From the NCBI GenBank assembly GCA_937902805.1, contig CALEMB010000102.1, forward strand, positions 10,570 to 74,569: a DNA stretch of 64,000 nucleotides. Reading direction: 5' to 3'. Shown here in pieces: positions 19,501 through 26,287 of this stretch; position 1 is the stretch's first letter; each line of letters opens with the position of its first letter. The notes under the pieces were generated by a model. It ran no database searches and was not told the DNA's origin. It was given only the letters and a program-made list of their open reading frames with translations. This DNA comes from an uncultured Bacteroidales bacterium (GTDB lineage Bacteria; Bacteroidota; Bacteroidia; Bacteroidales; F082). A program made the translations under genes and the position numbers.

Positions 19501-22500
19501 TGGAACCTGGACGCAACTATAATAGAAGTGGCGGTTGCTATGTGCAAGCACATACGAAAAACTATTATCGTTGTGGTATGGATAGACAATGGCAACAATT
19601 TAAGAGCGAGAATATTGCGGGACACGAATGTGCATCGTTTAGCATGGATATGGGATATTTGAGTATCGGTGCTGACGGTTGGAGTCCAAGTGCGCCTATT
19701 TATTTTGGCGGTGGCGGAGGTGGCGGTATAGGAACAGTTCCTATGTCCACTTCAAGCAAACCAGCAGCAACTACAGACGAGTCTTGTACACCATGCGCAC
19801 TGACTGGTGTTGGAGTACTTAATTCTATAGCAGGATGTATACCTGGATTAAATGGGGCGAAAAAAGCGGCACAATGTGCAATAACAGGACTTGTCGACGC
19901 TGCACTTACTGGATATAAGGACCATCATTCTGGCGCAAGCGCGAAAGACCAATTGAGGAATCAGGCAATGAATGCGGTTAACACAGCCGAGTGTTTGGTC
20001 GAAGCAGTCGGAATTAGCCTTCCTCCTATTGGTATGTTTAGTTGTGTATACGGTCTTTTGGGTTCTATAAACGACGCTGCCAATAGTTGTTACAGAACAG
20101 AAAATGTTCGAAATGGTTCAGTCATACTTATTGATCCTCTAATTAATAGCCAGGTAAATTGTGGATTCTATCTCAGACAGTCATTAATTATTGAGAGTGC
20201 ATACGTTGCCAGTAGACTAAGCGGACACCTTTTGCAACTGTTCAGAGAGGATGCTTGGCAAGATGAGGAGAACACGGAGGCTTTTCTCAACCGTATTTTG
20301 AGTTTGAGCGACCAAAGTGAAGACGGAACCATATCCGATGAAGATGCTGATAATCTTGCCACAACGTTTGTCGGCACATCTGTCTCATCTAGCGATATCC
20401 GTGGATTCATTCGTAGATGGAACAGAACCATTTTATATTGGGATGCAGGTTATTATGAAACTGGAGACGTGCCAGATGGCATGAATTATGATTTCTTAGA
20501 ATATCCTGAAGAAATATACGAATATGCGAATGCAGTTCAGGAGGCATATCAAGAAGCACTTCCAGATTGCGACTTTTTCTATTCTCATTTTCATCCAAGA
20601 GATGGAGAAGGAGGGGATGATGAGGATTCTTTGATTGATGGATTCGTCTATTCAGCGGAATTCGAGATAGAACAGGAAGAAAGCAGTCAAAGCAACAGCG
20701 TGTGCGCTCGCGTGACGGTACAATTCTCGCAGACCATGACCATGACGCGCGAGGCCTTCAACGGCACTTTCTCTGTCCACAACGGCAACGAAGTGAACTC
20801 CATCAAGGATATTGACCTCAACTTCGTGGTCAGAGATACAGAAACGGGTGAGGACTGTACCCACTTGTTCCAAATCAACACCACATCGCTCAACAACATC
20901 ACGGGCATCGACGGCGATGGCACCTTGGGTGCTGGCTTGGACGGCACGGCTCTGATACAGTTCATTCCTACAAAGAACGCTGCGCCTACCGCACCTAAGG
21001 TATACTCGTTTGGCGGAACATTCGCCTTCTTGGATCCTTACACGGAGGAAGAAGTCGTGTTCGATTTGTACCCCGTTGAGCTCACCGTCAATCCCAGCCC
21101 AGACCTCTATGTCGACTATTTCATGCAGCGCGACATCTTGGGCGACGACGCTCTCACGGAGGACAAGGTTGAGCCCAGCATTCCTGCCGAACTTGGCGTG
21201 CGCATCCACAACAAAGGCATGGGCATGGCCAAGAACGTGAACCTTGAGACGGCAGAGCCTGAGATTATCGACAACGAGAAAGGCCTCGCCATCGACTTCG
21301 CCATGTATGGAGCCTCCTTCAACGGCAATGAAGCCCAACTCGGTTTGATGAATATCCCGTTCGGCAACATCGAGAGCGGTAGTACCGCAGTGGGTGAATG
21401 GCTCTTCACCAGCTCGCTGCTCGGCCATTTCATAGCATACGAGGCACATGTGATTCACAACAACAGCTTCGGCAATCCCGAGCTGAGCCTCGTGAGCAGC
21501 CTCAGAATCCATGAGCTGATTCATCCGATTCGTGTATACGGCGATATGGACGACGGCATTAACGACTTCCTTGTGAACGACAATGACGATGCCCATGAAA
21601 TCCCCGACACTATCCATTTCTCGCAAGGCGGCAAAACTGGCGTGGGTGTTTTCGACGACATCACCTTTGACCACTATGTGGAGCCTGCCGATACCATAGT
21701 TACCCTTACTATGAATCCTTCAAGGATTGGTTGGAACTATGGTACATGCGACGACCCAGGTGAGGATAAGTACGCGCTGGTAAGCTGCACGAGAGACTTC
21801 GACAGTCAGGAGATTCCGCTCCAAAATGTGTGGCAGACTTTCGTCACGCTGCACGACCAAGCTGACCCGCTCTACGAGAACAAGCTGCATATTGTCGACA
21901 CACTTTCGAACAATGCCGAAAATGTGACTTACACCCTTGTCTATTCTTTGAAGCCTGACCTGCTCGAAGTGGAGGAGATCAGAGGCATTCCAGCCTCGGA
22001 AAGCTATATCGATTATCCGCTCACGAGCTTCCAAGTGAAATTTAACAAGCCTATTTATGACTCCACTTTCACATACGAGGACATGACGCTGAAATGCCAG
22101 AACGGCCCGAACCGTATGGATTCCACCGTGGTCATTACCAAAGTGGCCGATTCGCTCTATAATGTCAATATCGCAGGTCTCACCAACGACACTGGATACT
22201 ATGTATTGAATGTCAACACATTGAATATCATGGACACAAAAGGTTATGGCGGTTATTACGGCAAGCAAGCTTCGTGGGTACAGGTACTAACACAAGTCAA
22301 CCAAATGATGACCCTGCAGGAAGGATGGAACTGGTGGAGCACCTATATTGAGCAGAACGGAATCGATGGACTGACGATGCTGGAGAATAGCATTGGCCAT
22401 AATGGCTTGACCATCAAGTCGCAAAACAACTTTATCGACAACTATTATCAGAGCATGGGTGAAGACTATTGGTTTGGTACCATGGAGTGTATCCAAAACG

Positions 22501-23450
22501 AGGAGAGTTATCTGATTAATGTTGCCGAGAACTGCGCTGTGGCTATGGTGGGCGTGGCGGCGACACCGGAGAACCATCCGATAACGATACAGCCCAATTG
22601 GAACTGGACAGGCTATCCCGTAGGCTTCGAGCAAAGCGTGGAAGAAGCATTGGCCAACTTCACGCCCTCGAGCAATGATATCATCAAAGGACAGGCCGAC
22701 TTTGCCTCTTATTACGAAGGCTATGGCTGGTTCCCCGAAGACTTCATGATGACTCCGGGCAAAGGTTACCAGTACCAATCCACCGCCGAGGGCGACCAGA
22801 CACTGGTCTATTCCGGAAACAACAATAGAGCCACAACATCTCACCAGGAGCAGACCCGTTTCTGGAACACAAACGTCCATGCCTATCCTAACAACCTCAA
22901 CATCATTGCCGTTGTCACGGTAGATAGTTTGGAGCAAAGGAATAACAAGTTGGAGTTGGGCATCTTCGTGAATGGTGAGTGTCGCGGTAGCGCACGGCTG
23001 AGACATTTCGGCCCGCTTGACCGGTATTTTGCCATGCTGACCGTGTCGGGAGAGGCGGAAGAAGATCTTGCATTTGCATTGGTCGATATTGAAAGTGGTG
23101 AGAAGGTCACCGATTGCGACAATCTGCTCACCTTTAGGAAGGATATCGTCGTGGGCACTTTAGACGAGCCTTACATTGTCAGGTTTAACACCGTTATGGG
23201 AGCAGACCAAGAGACCGTTATGATGCTCTATCCCAACCCAGTGAAGCAAGACCATTCCTTCTCCCTCGATATTCCTGATGAAATCCTGAAAGAAATCATC
23301 ATTATGGATATGTTGGGTGCCAGGGTGCGGCATCATTATGGCGCATTGAAGCCCAATGACATTAAGGGATTGCCTGTGGCAGGGGTTTACCTCGTCAAGG
23401 CTGTCTCGCAGACAGGCCATGTCTATTATGGGAGATTGATAGTAGAATAA
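13593..23450 (+). CDS. 3285-aa T9SS giant with three cohesin-like domains, Ig-like domains and InlB-type repeats
   Basis: Secreted surface protein. Order: signal peptide (about 1-23); three alternating cohesin-like and Ig-like pairs (cohesin-like about 24-153, 252-385 and 485-616, each with ITIPITVTNC-type strands, AISLVL-YD and a closing NGTV; Ig-like about 154-251, 386-484 and 617-718, each ending YRYRC-VSG-C); six InlB-like repeats (about 721-1158); two C--F-WHG-TYT-SGIYYDTL repeats; a fibronectin III-like and a HYDIN-like domain; a carboxypeptidase-regulatory-like domain (about 1765-1840); a Gly7 hinge (2039-2045); an AT-rich segment (about 2046-2355); more beta domains; two GWNWWSTY/NWNWTGYP repeats (about 2910-3080); a module shared with the next protein (about 3090-3200); and the T9SS sorting domain (about 3211-3285, LYPNPVK). 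It is likely a surface scaffold or adhesin. Confidence 0.88.
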   Translation: MTRKNKILVLLCCLFPWMWAAAQTVNTTAGSGGICPGEEITIPITVTNCNGVAAISLVLDFDNTKVTYDGYQNVNSTLAGMLVNQSNGTIYMTWANMSAIDLGNGTLVELRFTSTGVSGNANLSWNTSQCEYSGVSGTPLPANYTNGTVNVYAVPSISSHPTSFTLTEGNSSYFQVSVSGQGPSYQWQILPPGESTWLDLGNDSHHSGATNYRLYVNNVTMAMNGNRYRCVVSGTCGSPVTSRIATLTVNQYVPTIATSLGTVTTCFDQVFSIPVNVTNCNNVGAISLVLEYNANLVTYVGYENANPELSNGYMRVNASNGRVYFTWATSSQALQMGNGQLISFAFRSAAGNSQLTWITDQCEYSNPSGQSIPASYSNSNLTIYYPPTITSQPSNRSVMEGSNTSFSINATGNNLAYQWKMSQDNGISWETLSNGGHYSGVNSSTLYINDVLYTMDGYRYRCEVSGTCEPSVVSNYATLAVEMQMSNIQTTAGSLNTCTQTSFGIPISVTNCNRVGAISLALAYDNTKLTYTGYEGVNPALANGMLQVNAVNGTVFISWASVEGANVGNSNLLTLNFTAQATGSSNLTWNTNYCEYANPRGAVFPATFVNGTVTVGDMSFQITSQPVDQTVTMGESTNFNVEVSGTTSGFQWQVSTDGGSSWNNVIVGNGEHYSNPNSHQLGVSSTTLEMNGYRYRCVISGSCGVQYSSSAILTVNLPPNYYEITLAVDPEEGGTVTGAGAHIENTPCTVVATPAVGYNFVNWTENGVEVSNEASYTFIPTANRNLVAHFTLQEITISVSANPMGAGTLNGGGTYLYGSHVLLTAIPITGSVFDNWTENGEVVSTNQSISFTAEADRTLVANFSVQQINIAATPVPAGNGSVEGSGVYAYGSTVTLVAHAGEGFEFSNWTENGLVISSNDTLSFTAEDDRNLEAHFVTQSLTITTAVDPEIGGTVTGAGTYEYGDPVLLTATPIGTAEFIEWRENGQQVSDQPTYSFNAYTDRHLVAHFNVTVNITATTQPEESGVITGSGTYTYGHTATLSTSPNTGYSFVNWTESDTVYSTTTTISLTAYENRSFVAHYDSIMHHVSVASNSEVAGWVSGGGDFIEGSQVMVSAHPNNQFDFVRWTENNQTVSVNPNYSFQIWGDRDLMAEFERHITDTTAASCVAFEWHGHTYTSNGIYYDTLTSYVGVDSIVALHLTLYPTILIEEDRFVCDSASILWHGKTLTNSGVYYDTLTSIHGCDSIHELTLQIHRIPVGDFTFMTPTDNDEITTMPLTLAWNSVPGATQYDLYLWDINDPEPETPYRPNLSSSYTTVSALMNYHTYNWYVVARNACHEQTSEIHSFHLNVTPNISVSQNSLDFGEVTLNQTSNKNLTVTGYYLGYEVDVQITGEDANAYSYTTASGWNGYSGGILVVSFNPTMPKFEYNANLVIISGDLTQTVSLIGSVANLFTFNTVVDEDVFSMGSTIPIHGSVFNWENAPAADIEMEVTVTVMNMRRTIMTQTDADGLFTVEFEPMPTESGYYTVNSGRVGHYSTAVHDEFNIPGMVAASNDFKTCLVDQGWSKTDSIRIRNKSNLPLTHIQLTALTTIEGCSWSASPVSLGGLEEGYLVYTISGSELTEGNQYQELKLKATSAEGAEMQFSVWYYCKAARGNLDVWPNMLTTTMTKGQSKIVDVMLVNGGTSETGSITVELPNENWLSLVGSNTMSSIPVNDTAYFSLRLSPSEDIDLVQYTGSVVIHSERGDDKVMYYNINAISESTGAILVDATDEYTYNTNGGHGPHLAGAFVTITNYYSLETVAQGYTDENGLFHVQGYTDRNGQRTEGLPEGYYRVKVTADRHDEYVNNISVGAGSTTRVNAFMQYQAITYSWDVQPTEIEDEYTFELVTVFETNVPKPVITIDHTSTRDLEYGETDNFSLIITNHGLITAYENTITLDQMDEYSFVPLWDFIDSIPAQTTVIVPCQYTHLEPGRNYNRSGGCYVQAHTKNYYRCGMDRQWQQFKSENIAGHECASFSMDMGYLSIGADGWSPSAPIYFGGGGGGGIGTVPMSTSSKPAATTDESCTPCALTGVGVLNSIAGCIPGLNGAKKAAQCAITGLVDAALTGYKDHHSGASAKDQLRNQAMNAVNTAECLVEAVGISLPPIGMFSCVYGLLGSINDAANSCYRTENVRNGSVILIDPLINSQVNCGFYLRQSLIIESAYVASRLSGHLLQLFREDAWQDEENTEAFLNRILSLSDQSEDGTISDEDADNLATTFVGTSVSSSDIRGFIRRWNRTILYWDAGYYETGDVPDGMNYDFLEYPEEIYEYANAVQEAYQEALPDCDFFYSHFHPRDGEGGDDEDSLIDGFVYSAEFEIEQEESSQSNSVCARVTVQFSQTMTMTREAFNGTFSVHNGNEVNSIKDIDLNFVVRDTETGEDCTHLFQINTTSLNNITGIDGDGTLGAGLDGTALIQFIPTKNAAPTAPKVYSFGGTFAFLDPYTEEEVVFDLYPVELTVNPSPDLYVDYFMQRDILGDDALTEDKVEPSIPAELGVRIHNKGMGMAKNVNLETAEPEIIDNEKGLAIDFAMYGASFNGNEAQLGLMNIPFGNIESGSTAVGEWLFTSSLLGHFIAYEAHVIHNNSFGNPELSLVSSLRIHELIHPIRVYGDMDDGINDFLVNDNDDAHEIPDTIHFSQGGKTGVGVFDDITFDHYVEPADTIVTLTMNPSRIGWNYGTCDDPGEDKYALVSCTRDFDSQEIPLQNVWQTFVTLHDQADPLYENKLHIVDTLSNNAENVTYTLVYSLKPDLLEVEEIRGIPASESYIDYPLTSFQVKFNKPIYDSTFTYEDMTLKCQNGPNRMDSTVVITKVADSLYNVNIAGLTNDTGYYVLNVNTLNIMDTKGYGGYYGKQASWVQVLTQVNQMMTLQEGWNWWSTYIEQNGIDGLTMLENSIGHNGLTIKSQNNFIDNYYQSMGEDYWFGTMECIQNEESYLINVAENCAVAMVGVAATPENHPITIQPNWNWTGYPVGFEQSVEEALANFTPSSNDIIKGQADFASYYEGYGWFPEDFMMTPGKGYQYQSTAEGDQTLVYSGNNNRATTSHQEQTRFWNTNVHAYPNNLNIIAVVTVDSLEQRNNKLELGIFVNGECRGSARLRHFGPLDRYFAMLTVSGEAEEDLAFALVDIESGEKVTDCDNLLTFRKDIVVGTLDEPYIVRFNTVMGADQETVMMLYPNPVKQDHSFSLDIPDEILKEIIIMDMLGARVRHHYGALKPNDIKGLPVAGVYLVKAVSQTGHVYYGRLIVE
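15754..17064 (+). repeat. Six tandem InlB-like (Flg_new_2-type) repeats
   Basis: Six consecutive units of about 73 codons, each with G-GTV-G-G-Y--G----L-A------F--WTENG--VS--------A--DR-L-AHF. Units 1-4 are most alike; unit 4 has WRENG and unit 5 WTESD instead of WTENG. In known surface proteins such repeats form elongated stalks. Confidence 0.85.
19650..20660 (+). other. AT-rich, hydrophobic, Cys-containing segment inside the 3285-aa protein
   Basis: After a run of seven glycines (19707-19727) the DNA becomes clearly more AT-rich, with A/T-ending codons unlike both flanks. It encodes Gly/Ala-rich hydrophobic stretches with several cysteines (CTPCALTGVGVLNSIAGC), then a helical acidic region. 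Composition returns to that of the operon at about 20660. It looks like a domain of different origin spliced into a beta-rich stalk. I recognise no catalytic motif. Confidence 0.55.
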
Positions 23451-23478
23451 TACGAGTAACAATCAATAAGGTTTTAAT

Positions 23479-25368
23479 ATGAAAAAAGGAGTTTTAATTC
23501 TATTTTGTCTTGCAATGATGGGTTTGGCGACGGCTCAACAGCAAGGCAACCACTGGACGCCCATCGGAGGCACCCAGTTTAACATGACGGTAAAAGGTGT
23601 CATTGTGATTGACGGGGTGCAACAGAGCGATGACATGCTTGAGATTGGTGCCTTTTGCGGCAATGAATGCCGAGGAAGTCGACGCGCCACCTTGTTTCCA
23701 CCCACAGGTGAATACGTGGTGCCGATTGCTGTGGTGAGTAATGCTTACGACGGCGAAGTCATTACATTCCGCATCTACGACCATGCGCAGCAGCAGGAAC
23801 TCGACCTTGTTAGTGAAAGCACACTGGATTTTGTGTACAACACGAATGCGGGCGAAATGGGTAACTGGTTCCAATTTGTCTTTACGACACCGGTAACGGC
23901 CTTCCATTTCATTACTGCTGGTGCGTGGAGCAATGCCTCCAATTGGGAAGGCGGTACCTTGCCTAGTGAAAGCGACGAGGTGTTCATCGATGCGGCTTGC
24001 CAACTCGACATAAACACAAGCGTGGGTGTACTGACCGTTTCCAACGGCCAGTCACTCACTTTGCAATCTGGCAGGACGCTGTCTGTTTCAGGCAACTTGA
24101 CCAACACCGCCGTTTCAGGCTTGGTCATCAAGGATGGTGCACAACTCATCAACGCTTCTGAACATGTTGCAGCGACAATGGAGAAAGACATCATCGCATA
24201 TACCAACACCAATAATGCGGACGGTTGGTACACTATCGCTTCGCCGATGGATGCGATGCCCATTGCGGGCAGTAGTTTCCTCAGGGAGCATTACGACCTC
24301 TATCGTTTTAACGAGAGGAACCTGAACCATGACGAATGGGAAAACTACAAGACCGAGCATGCCGACTTTACGGCTTTTGAGAACGGTCGGGGCTATCTGT
24401 ATGCCAACAGCAACACGTTCTCGCCTGCTTTCACGGGTACGCTGAATGCCACCGATGTCAATTGTCATCTGACTTGCACCGATAGGCCCGATGCTATGAG
24501 AGGCTTCAACCTCATCGGCAATCCATTCCCTCATGTCATATACAAAGGTGTTGGTGGAGCCATTGACAATGAACGCTTGGCCTCGGGCTATTATACCCTC
24601 GCCAACGAGGGTGTTTGGCATGTGCACACCTTTGAGGATGCCATTCAACCTGGTCAGGGAATCCTGGTGAAGACCATTGGCGCAATGGATTTGACCATTG
24701 CCAAGAGCACCACGGCGGCCAATAAGGAAACCAGTGCCAGTAAGGCAGGAATGAGTCGTATGGATATCGGCATTTCGGGCAGCAGCGGACAAGACCGCGC
24801 TTTCGTGTATTTCACTAGTGGCATCGGCTTGAACAAGATGGTTAACTTTGCGCAACAGGCACCAAGCCTCTGGATACACGATAACGGTAACAACTATGCC
24901 ATCGCCCATGTTGACAGCGGTTACGAGTCGTTGGACCTTTACTTCCACAACACAAATAGCGGCAACTTCACACTGAACGTAAACGCTGTTGATACCAACT
25001 TCAACTATCTCCAGTTGACTGATCGTGTTACAGGTACGACGGTTGACCTGCTCCAGCATTCTAGTTACACGTTCCATGCTACTGGACATGAGTATGAAGC
25101 ACGTTTCGTCATTACCTTCAAATTGGCGACAGATGTGGATGAACACCAACAGCAAACCTTCTGCTTTGTCAAGAATGATGTGTTGCATCTCCTCACGGAA
25201 GGCCAAGGCGGCCAACTGGCGATGGTGGATGTTTTAGGCCGTACGGTGAAGTCGGTGAAACTGGACGGGAACACCTGTTCCGTTGCCGATTTGCCCAGCG
25301 GTGTCTATATCGTCCGTTTTGAAGGCAGGACAACCAATTTGGTTCAGAAAGTAGTTATTAACCATTAA
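23479..25368 (+). CDS. T9SS type A sorting domain protein, 629 aa
   Basis: Exported protein (signal peptide MKKGVLILFCLAMMGLATAQ) in the same operon, 28 bp after the giant gene. The N-terminal domain (about 22-135) contains MLEIGAFCGNECRGS and matches a module near the C-terminus of the 3285-aa protein. The middle (about 140-240) is beta-solenoid-like (VLTVSNGQSLTLQSGRTLSVSG), followed by a domain with WYTIASPMDA, GRGYLYAN and FNLIGNPFPH that is typical of T9SS cargo. The C-terminus (about 555-629, MVDVLGRTVKSVKL ... LPSGVYIVRF) is the T9SS sorting domain. No enzymatic motif is seen. Probably a surface component working with the two giants. Confidence 0.88.
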   Translation: MKKGVLILFCLAMMGLATAQQQGNHWTPIGGTQFNMTVKGVIVIDGVQQSDDMLEIGAFCGNECRGSRRATLFPPTGEYVVPIAVVSNAYDGEVITFRIYDHAQQQELDLVSESTLDFVYNTNAGEMGNWFQFVFTTPVTAFHFITAGAWSNASNWEGGTLPSESDEVFIDAACQLDINTSVGVLTVSNGQSLTLQSGRTLSVSGNLTNTAVSGLVIKDGAQLINASEHVAATMEKDIIAYTNTNNADGWYTIASPMDAMPIAGSSFLREHYDLYRFNERNLNHDEWENYKTEHADFTAFENGRGYLYANSNTFSPAFTGTLNATDVNCHLTCTDRPDAMRGFNLIGNPFPHVIYKGVGGAIDNERLASGYYTLANEGVWHVHTFEDAIQPGQGILVKTIGAMDLTIAKSTTAANKETSASKAGMSRMDIGISGSSGQDRAFVYFTSGIGLNKMVNFAQQAPSLWIHDNGNNYAIAHVDSGYESLDLYFHNTNSGNFTLNVNAVDTNFNYLQLTDRVTGTTVDLLQHSSYTFHATGHEYEARFVITFKLATDVDEHQQQTFCFVKNDVLHLLTEGQGGQLAMVDVLGRTVKSVKLDGNTCSVADLPSGVYIVRFEGRTTNLVQKVVINH

Positions 25369-25379
25369 ATGCAAGAGAT

Positions 25380-25679
25380 ATGAAAAAGACGATGTTAGTA
25401 TTGGCCATAACTTTAGGCCTGTGTGCAAATGCCTATTCGCAATATTTTGTATCCGTAGACAAGCATAACAATAAAGGTCTGTTTTGCAGAGGAATAGTGG
25501 GTGATGAGTTGTATTATGGTGCTGGTTTGGATCGCTATTTTAACAATAACGATTTGCCGCTTTTGCCTTTCCACGATCTTGAGGACGACCAATCCGCCAC
25601 GCCGATTGGTTCGGGAGCATTGCTACTATTAGCTTTTGGCGCGACTTATGCCGTCGCCAAAAAACGTTGCGAAAAATAA
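25380..25679 (+). CDS. Small secreted protein with C-terminal hydrophobic-basic tail
   Basis: 99 aa, last gene of the surface-protein operon, starting 11 bp after the previous stop. It has a clear signal peptide (MKKTMLVLAITLGLCANAYSQ), a short polar body (about 22-75) and a C-terminal tripartite tail: the motif TPIGSG, a hydrophobic helix (ALLLLAFGATYAV) and the basic end AKKRCEK. That layout is like the PID-CTERM or other CTERM-type sorting tails described in Bacteroidota, which keep small proteins in the membrane until processed. Family membership is inferred from the layout only. It may be an anchor or helper for the large operon partners. Confidence 0.75.
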   Translation: MKKTMLVLAITLGLCANAYSQYFVSVDKHNNKGLFCRGIVGDELYYGAGLDRYFNNNDLPLLPFHDLEDDQSATPIGSGALLLLAFGATYAVAKKRCEK

Positions 25680-25711
25680 GTTAGACATCCTCATACCATT
25701 TCGCAATGTCA

Positions 25712-25739
25712 GTAGAGACGCAAAATTTTGCGTCTCTAT
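25712..25739 (+). terminator. GTAGAGACG palindrome, probable operon terminator
   Basis: GAGACGCAAAA and TTTTGCGTCTC form an 11-bp stem followed by TATTGTTTTTAT, 32 bp after the last operon stop. Its ends match the palindrome at 3311-3338, so a dispersed element seems to serve as terminator here. Confidence 0.6.
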
Positions 25740-25777
25740 TGTTTTTATATGGGGCGTTGGTCTTTCTCTCTGTGATT

Positions 25778-25923
25778 TTAACTGCAACATCTGCAACAAC
25801 TGCAACAACGGTGGGGTAGGGGAGGGGCTTGAAGGGAAAAAGTATGATGGGAAATGGAGGGAGCAAACCGAAACTCAACCGAGACTTTACCGAAACTTTA
25901 CCGAAACTCAACTGAGACTTTAC
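25778..25923. repeat. Short tandem repeats between the surface operon and the next genes
   Basis: Three 9-bp units of CTGCAACAN are followed, after a G-rich stretch, by about five imperfect 11-12-bp units of ACCGAAACTTT/ACCGAGACTTT type (about 25868-25923). No credible gene is seen at 25680-25950. Confidence 0.6.
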
Positions 25924-25950
25924 CCTCACTTGATGGAAACATCATAGAGA

Positions 25951-26133
25951 CTACATCGAGGGTTTGTCAGTGTTATCATGGACCTGTGTCGGAGCTGTGT
26001 CGGAGCTGTGTTGGAGCTCTCCTTCCCTTTCCTTCCGATTGCTAATGCGCTGCACGACTTTGGCCAATATCGCCCAAAGCACAAAGAACGCCACTACGGC
26101 GAGCACCCATACGATGATTAATTCAGTTACCAT
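25951..26133 (-). CDS. Small single-pass membrane protein, hypothetical
   Basis: 60 aa from the ATG at 26133. An N-terminal transmembrane helix (ELIIVWVLAVVAFFVLWAILA, about residues 4-24) is followed by a basic segment (KVVQRISNRKERE) and a polar tail. The tail is encoded by an 11-bp tandem repeat (GTGTCGGAGCT on the other strand, about 25985-26017), so the C-terminus may vary between strains. Support for a real gene is a TATCTTTG -7 box 30 bp upstream on the same strand. The layout resembles small Bacteroidota membrane proteins of unknown role. I do not recognise a family. Confidence 0.5.
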   Translation of the reverse strand: MVTELIIVWVLAVVAFFVLWAILAKVVQRISNRKEREGELQHSSDTAPTQVHDNTDKPSM

Positions 26134-26162
26134 GTTACACCTATTATTAATATTAAGCGGCA

Positions 26163-26170
26163 AAGATACG
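26163..26170 (-). promoter_or_regulatory. -7 promoter element for the small membrane protein
   Basis: TATCTTTG on the minus strand, about 30 bp before the ATG at 26133. Confidence 0.55.
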
Positions 26171-26228
26171 AAAAACCGTTCGCGACAGGATGGAAAAACC
26201 TGTTTTGAGAAGAAAAATCACCTGAAAA

Positions 26229-26260
26229 TTTGCAGAATTGCAAAAAGAGCCTTACATTTG
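26229..26260 (+). promoter_or_regulatory. Bacteroidota promoter with both elements
   Basis: TTTG (26229-26232), 20 bp, then TACATTTG (26253-26260): a full match to the -33/-7 consensus, 28 bp before the ATG at 26288. Confidence 0.75.
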
Positions 26261-26287
26261 CACCATAAATTAAAACCAAATCTGATT

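Noticed and set aside
20652..21674. Minus-strand frame of 340 codons inside the giant gene
   Set aside because: Shadow of the T9SS giant; no plausible start context, and the plus-strand product continues with homologous domains.
7632..23450. Reading the operon as a cellulosome gene cluster
   Set aside because: No glycoside hydrolase, carbohydrate esterase or lyase domain is recognisable; only non-catalytic binding and display domains are seen.
25964..26287. Plus-strand extension of the 109-aa gene
   Set aside because: It crosses a complete -33/-7 promoter and low-complexity repeats; translation must start at 26288.
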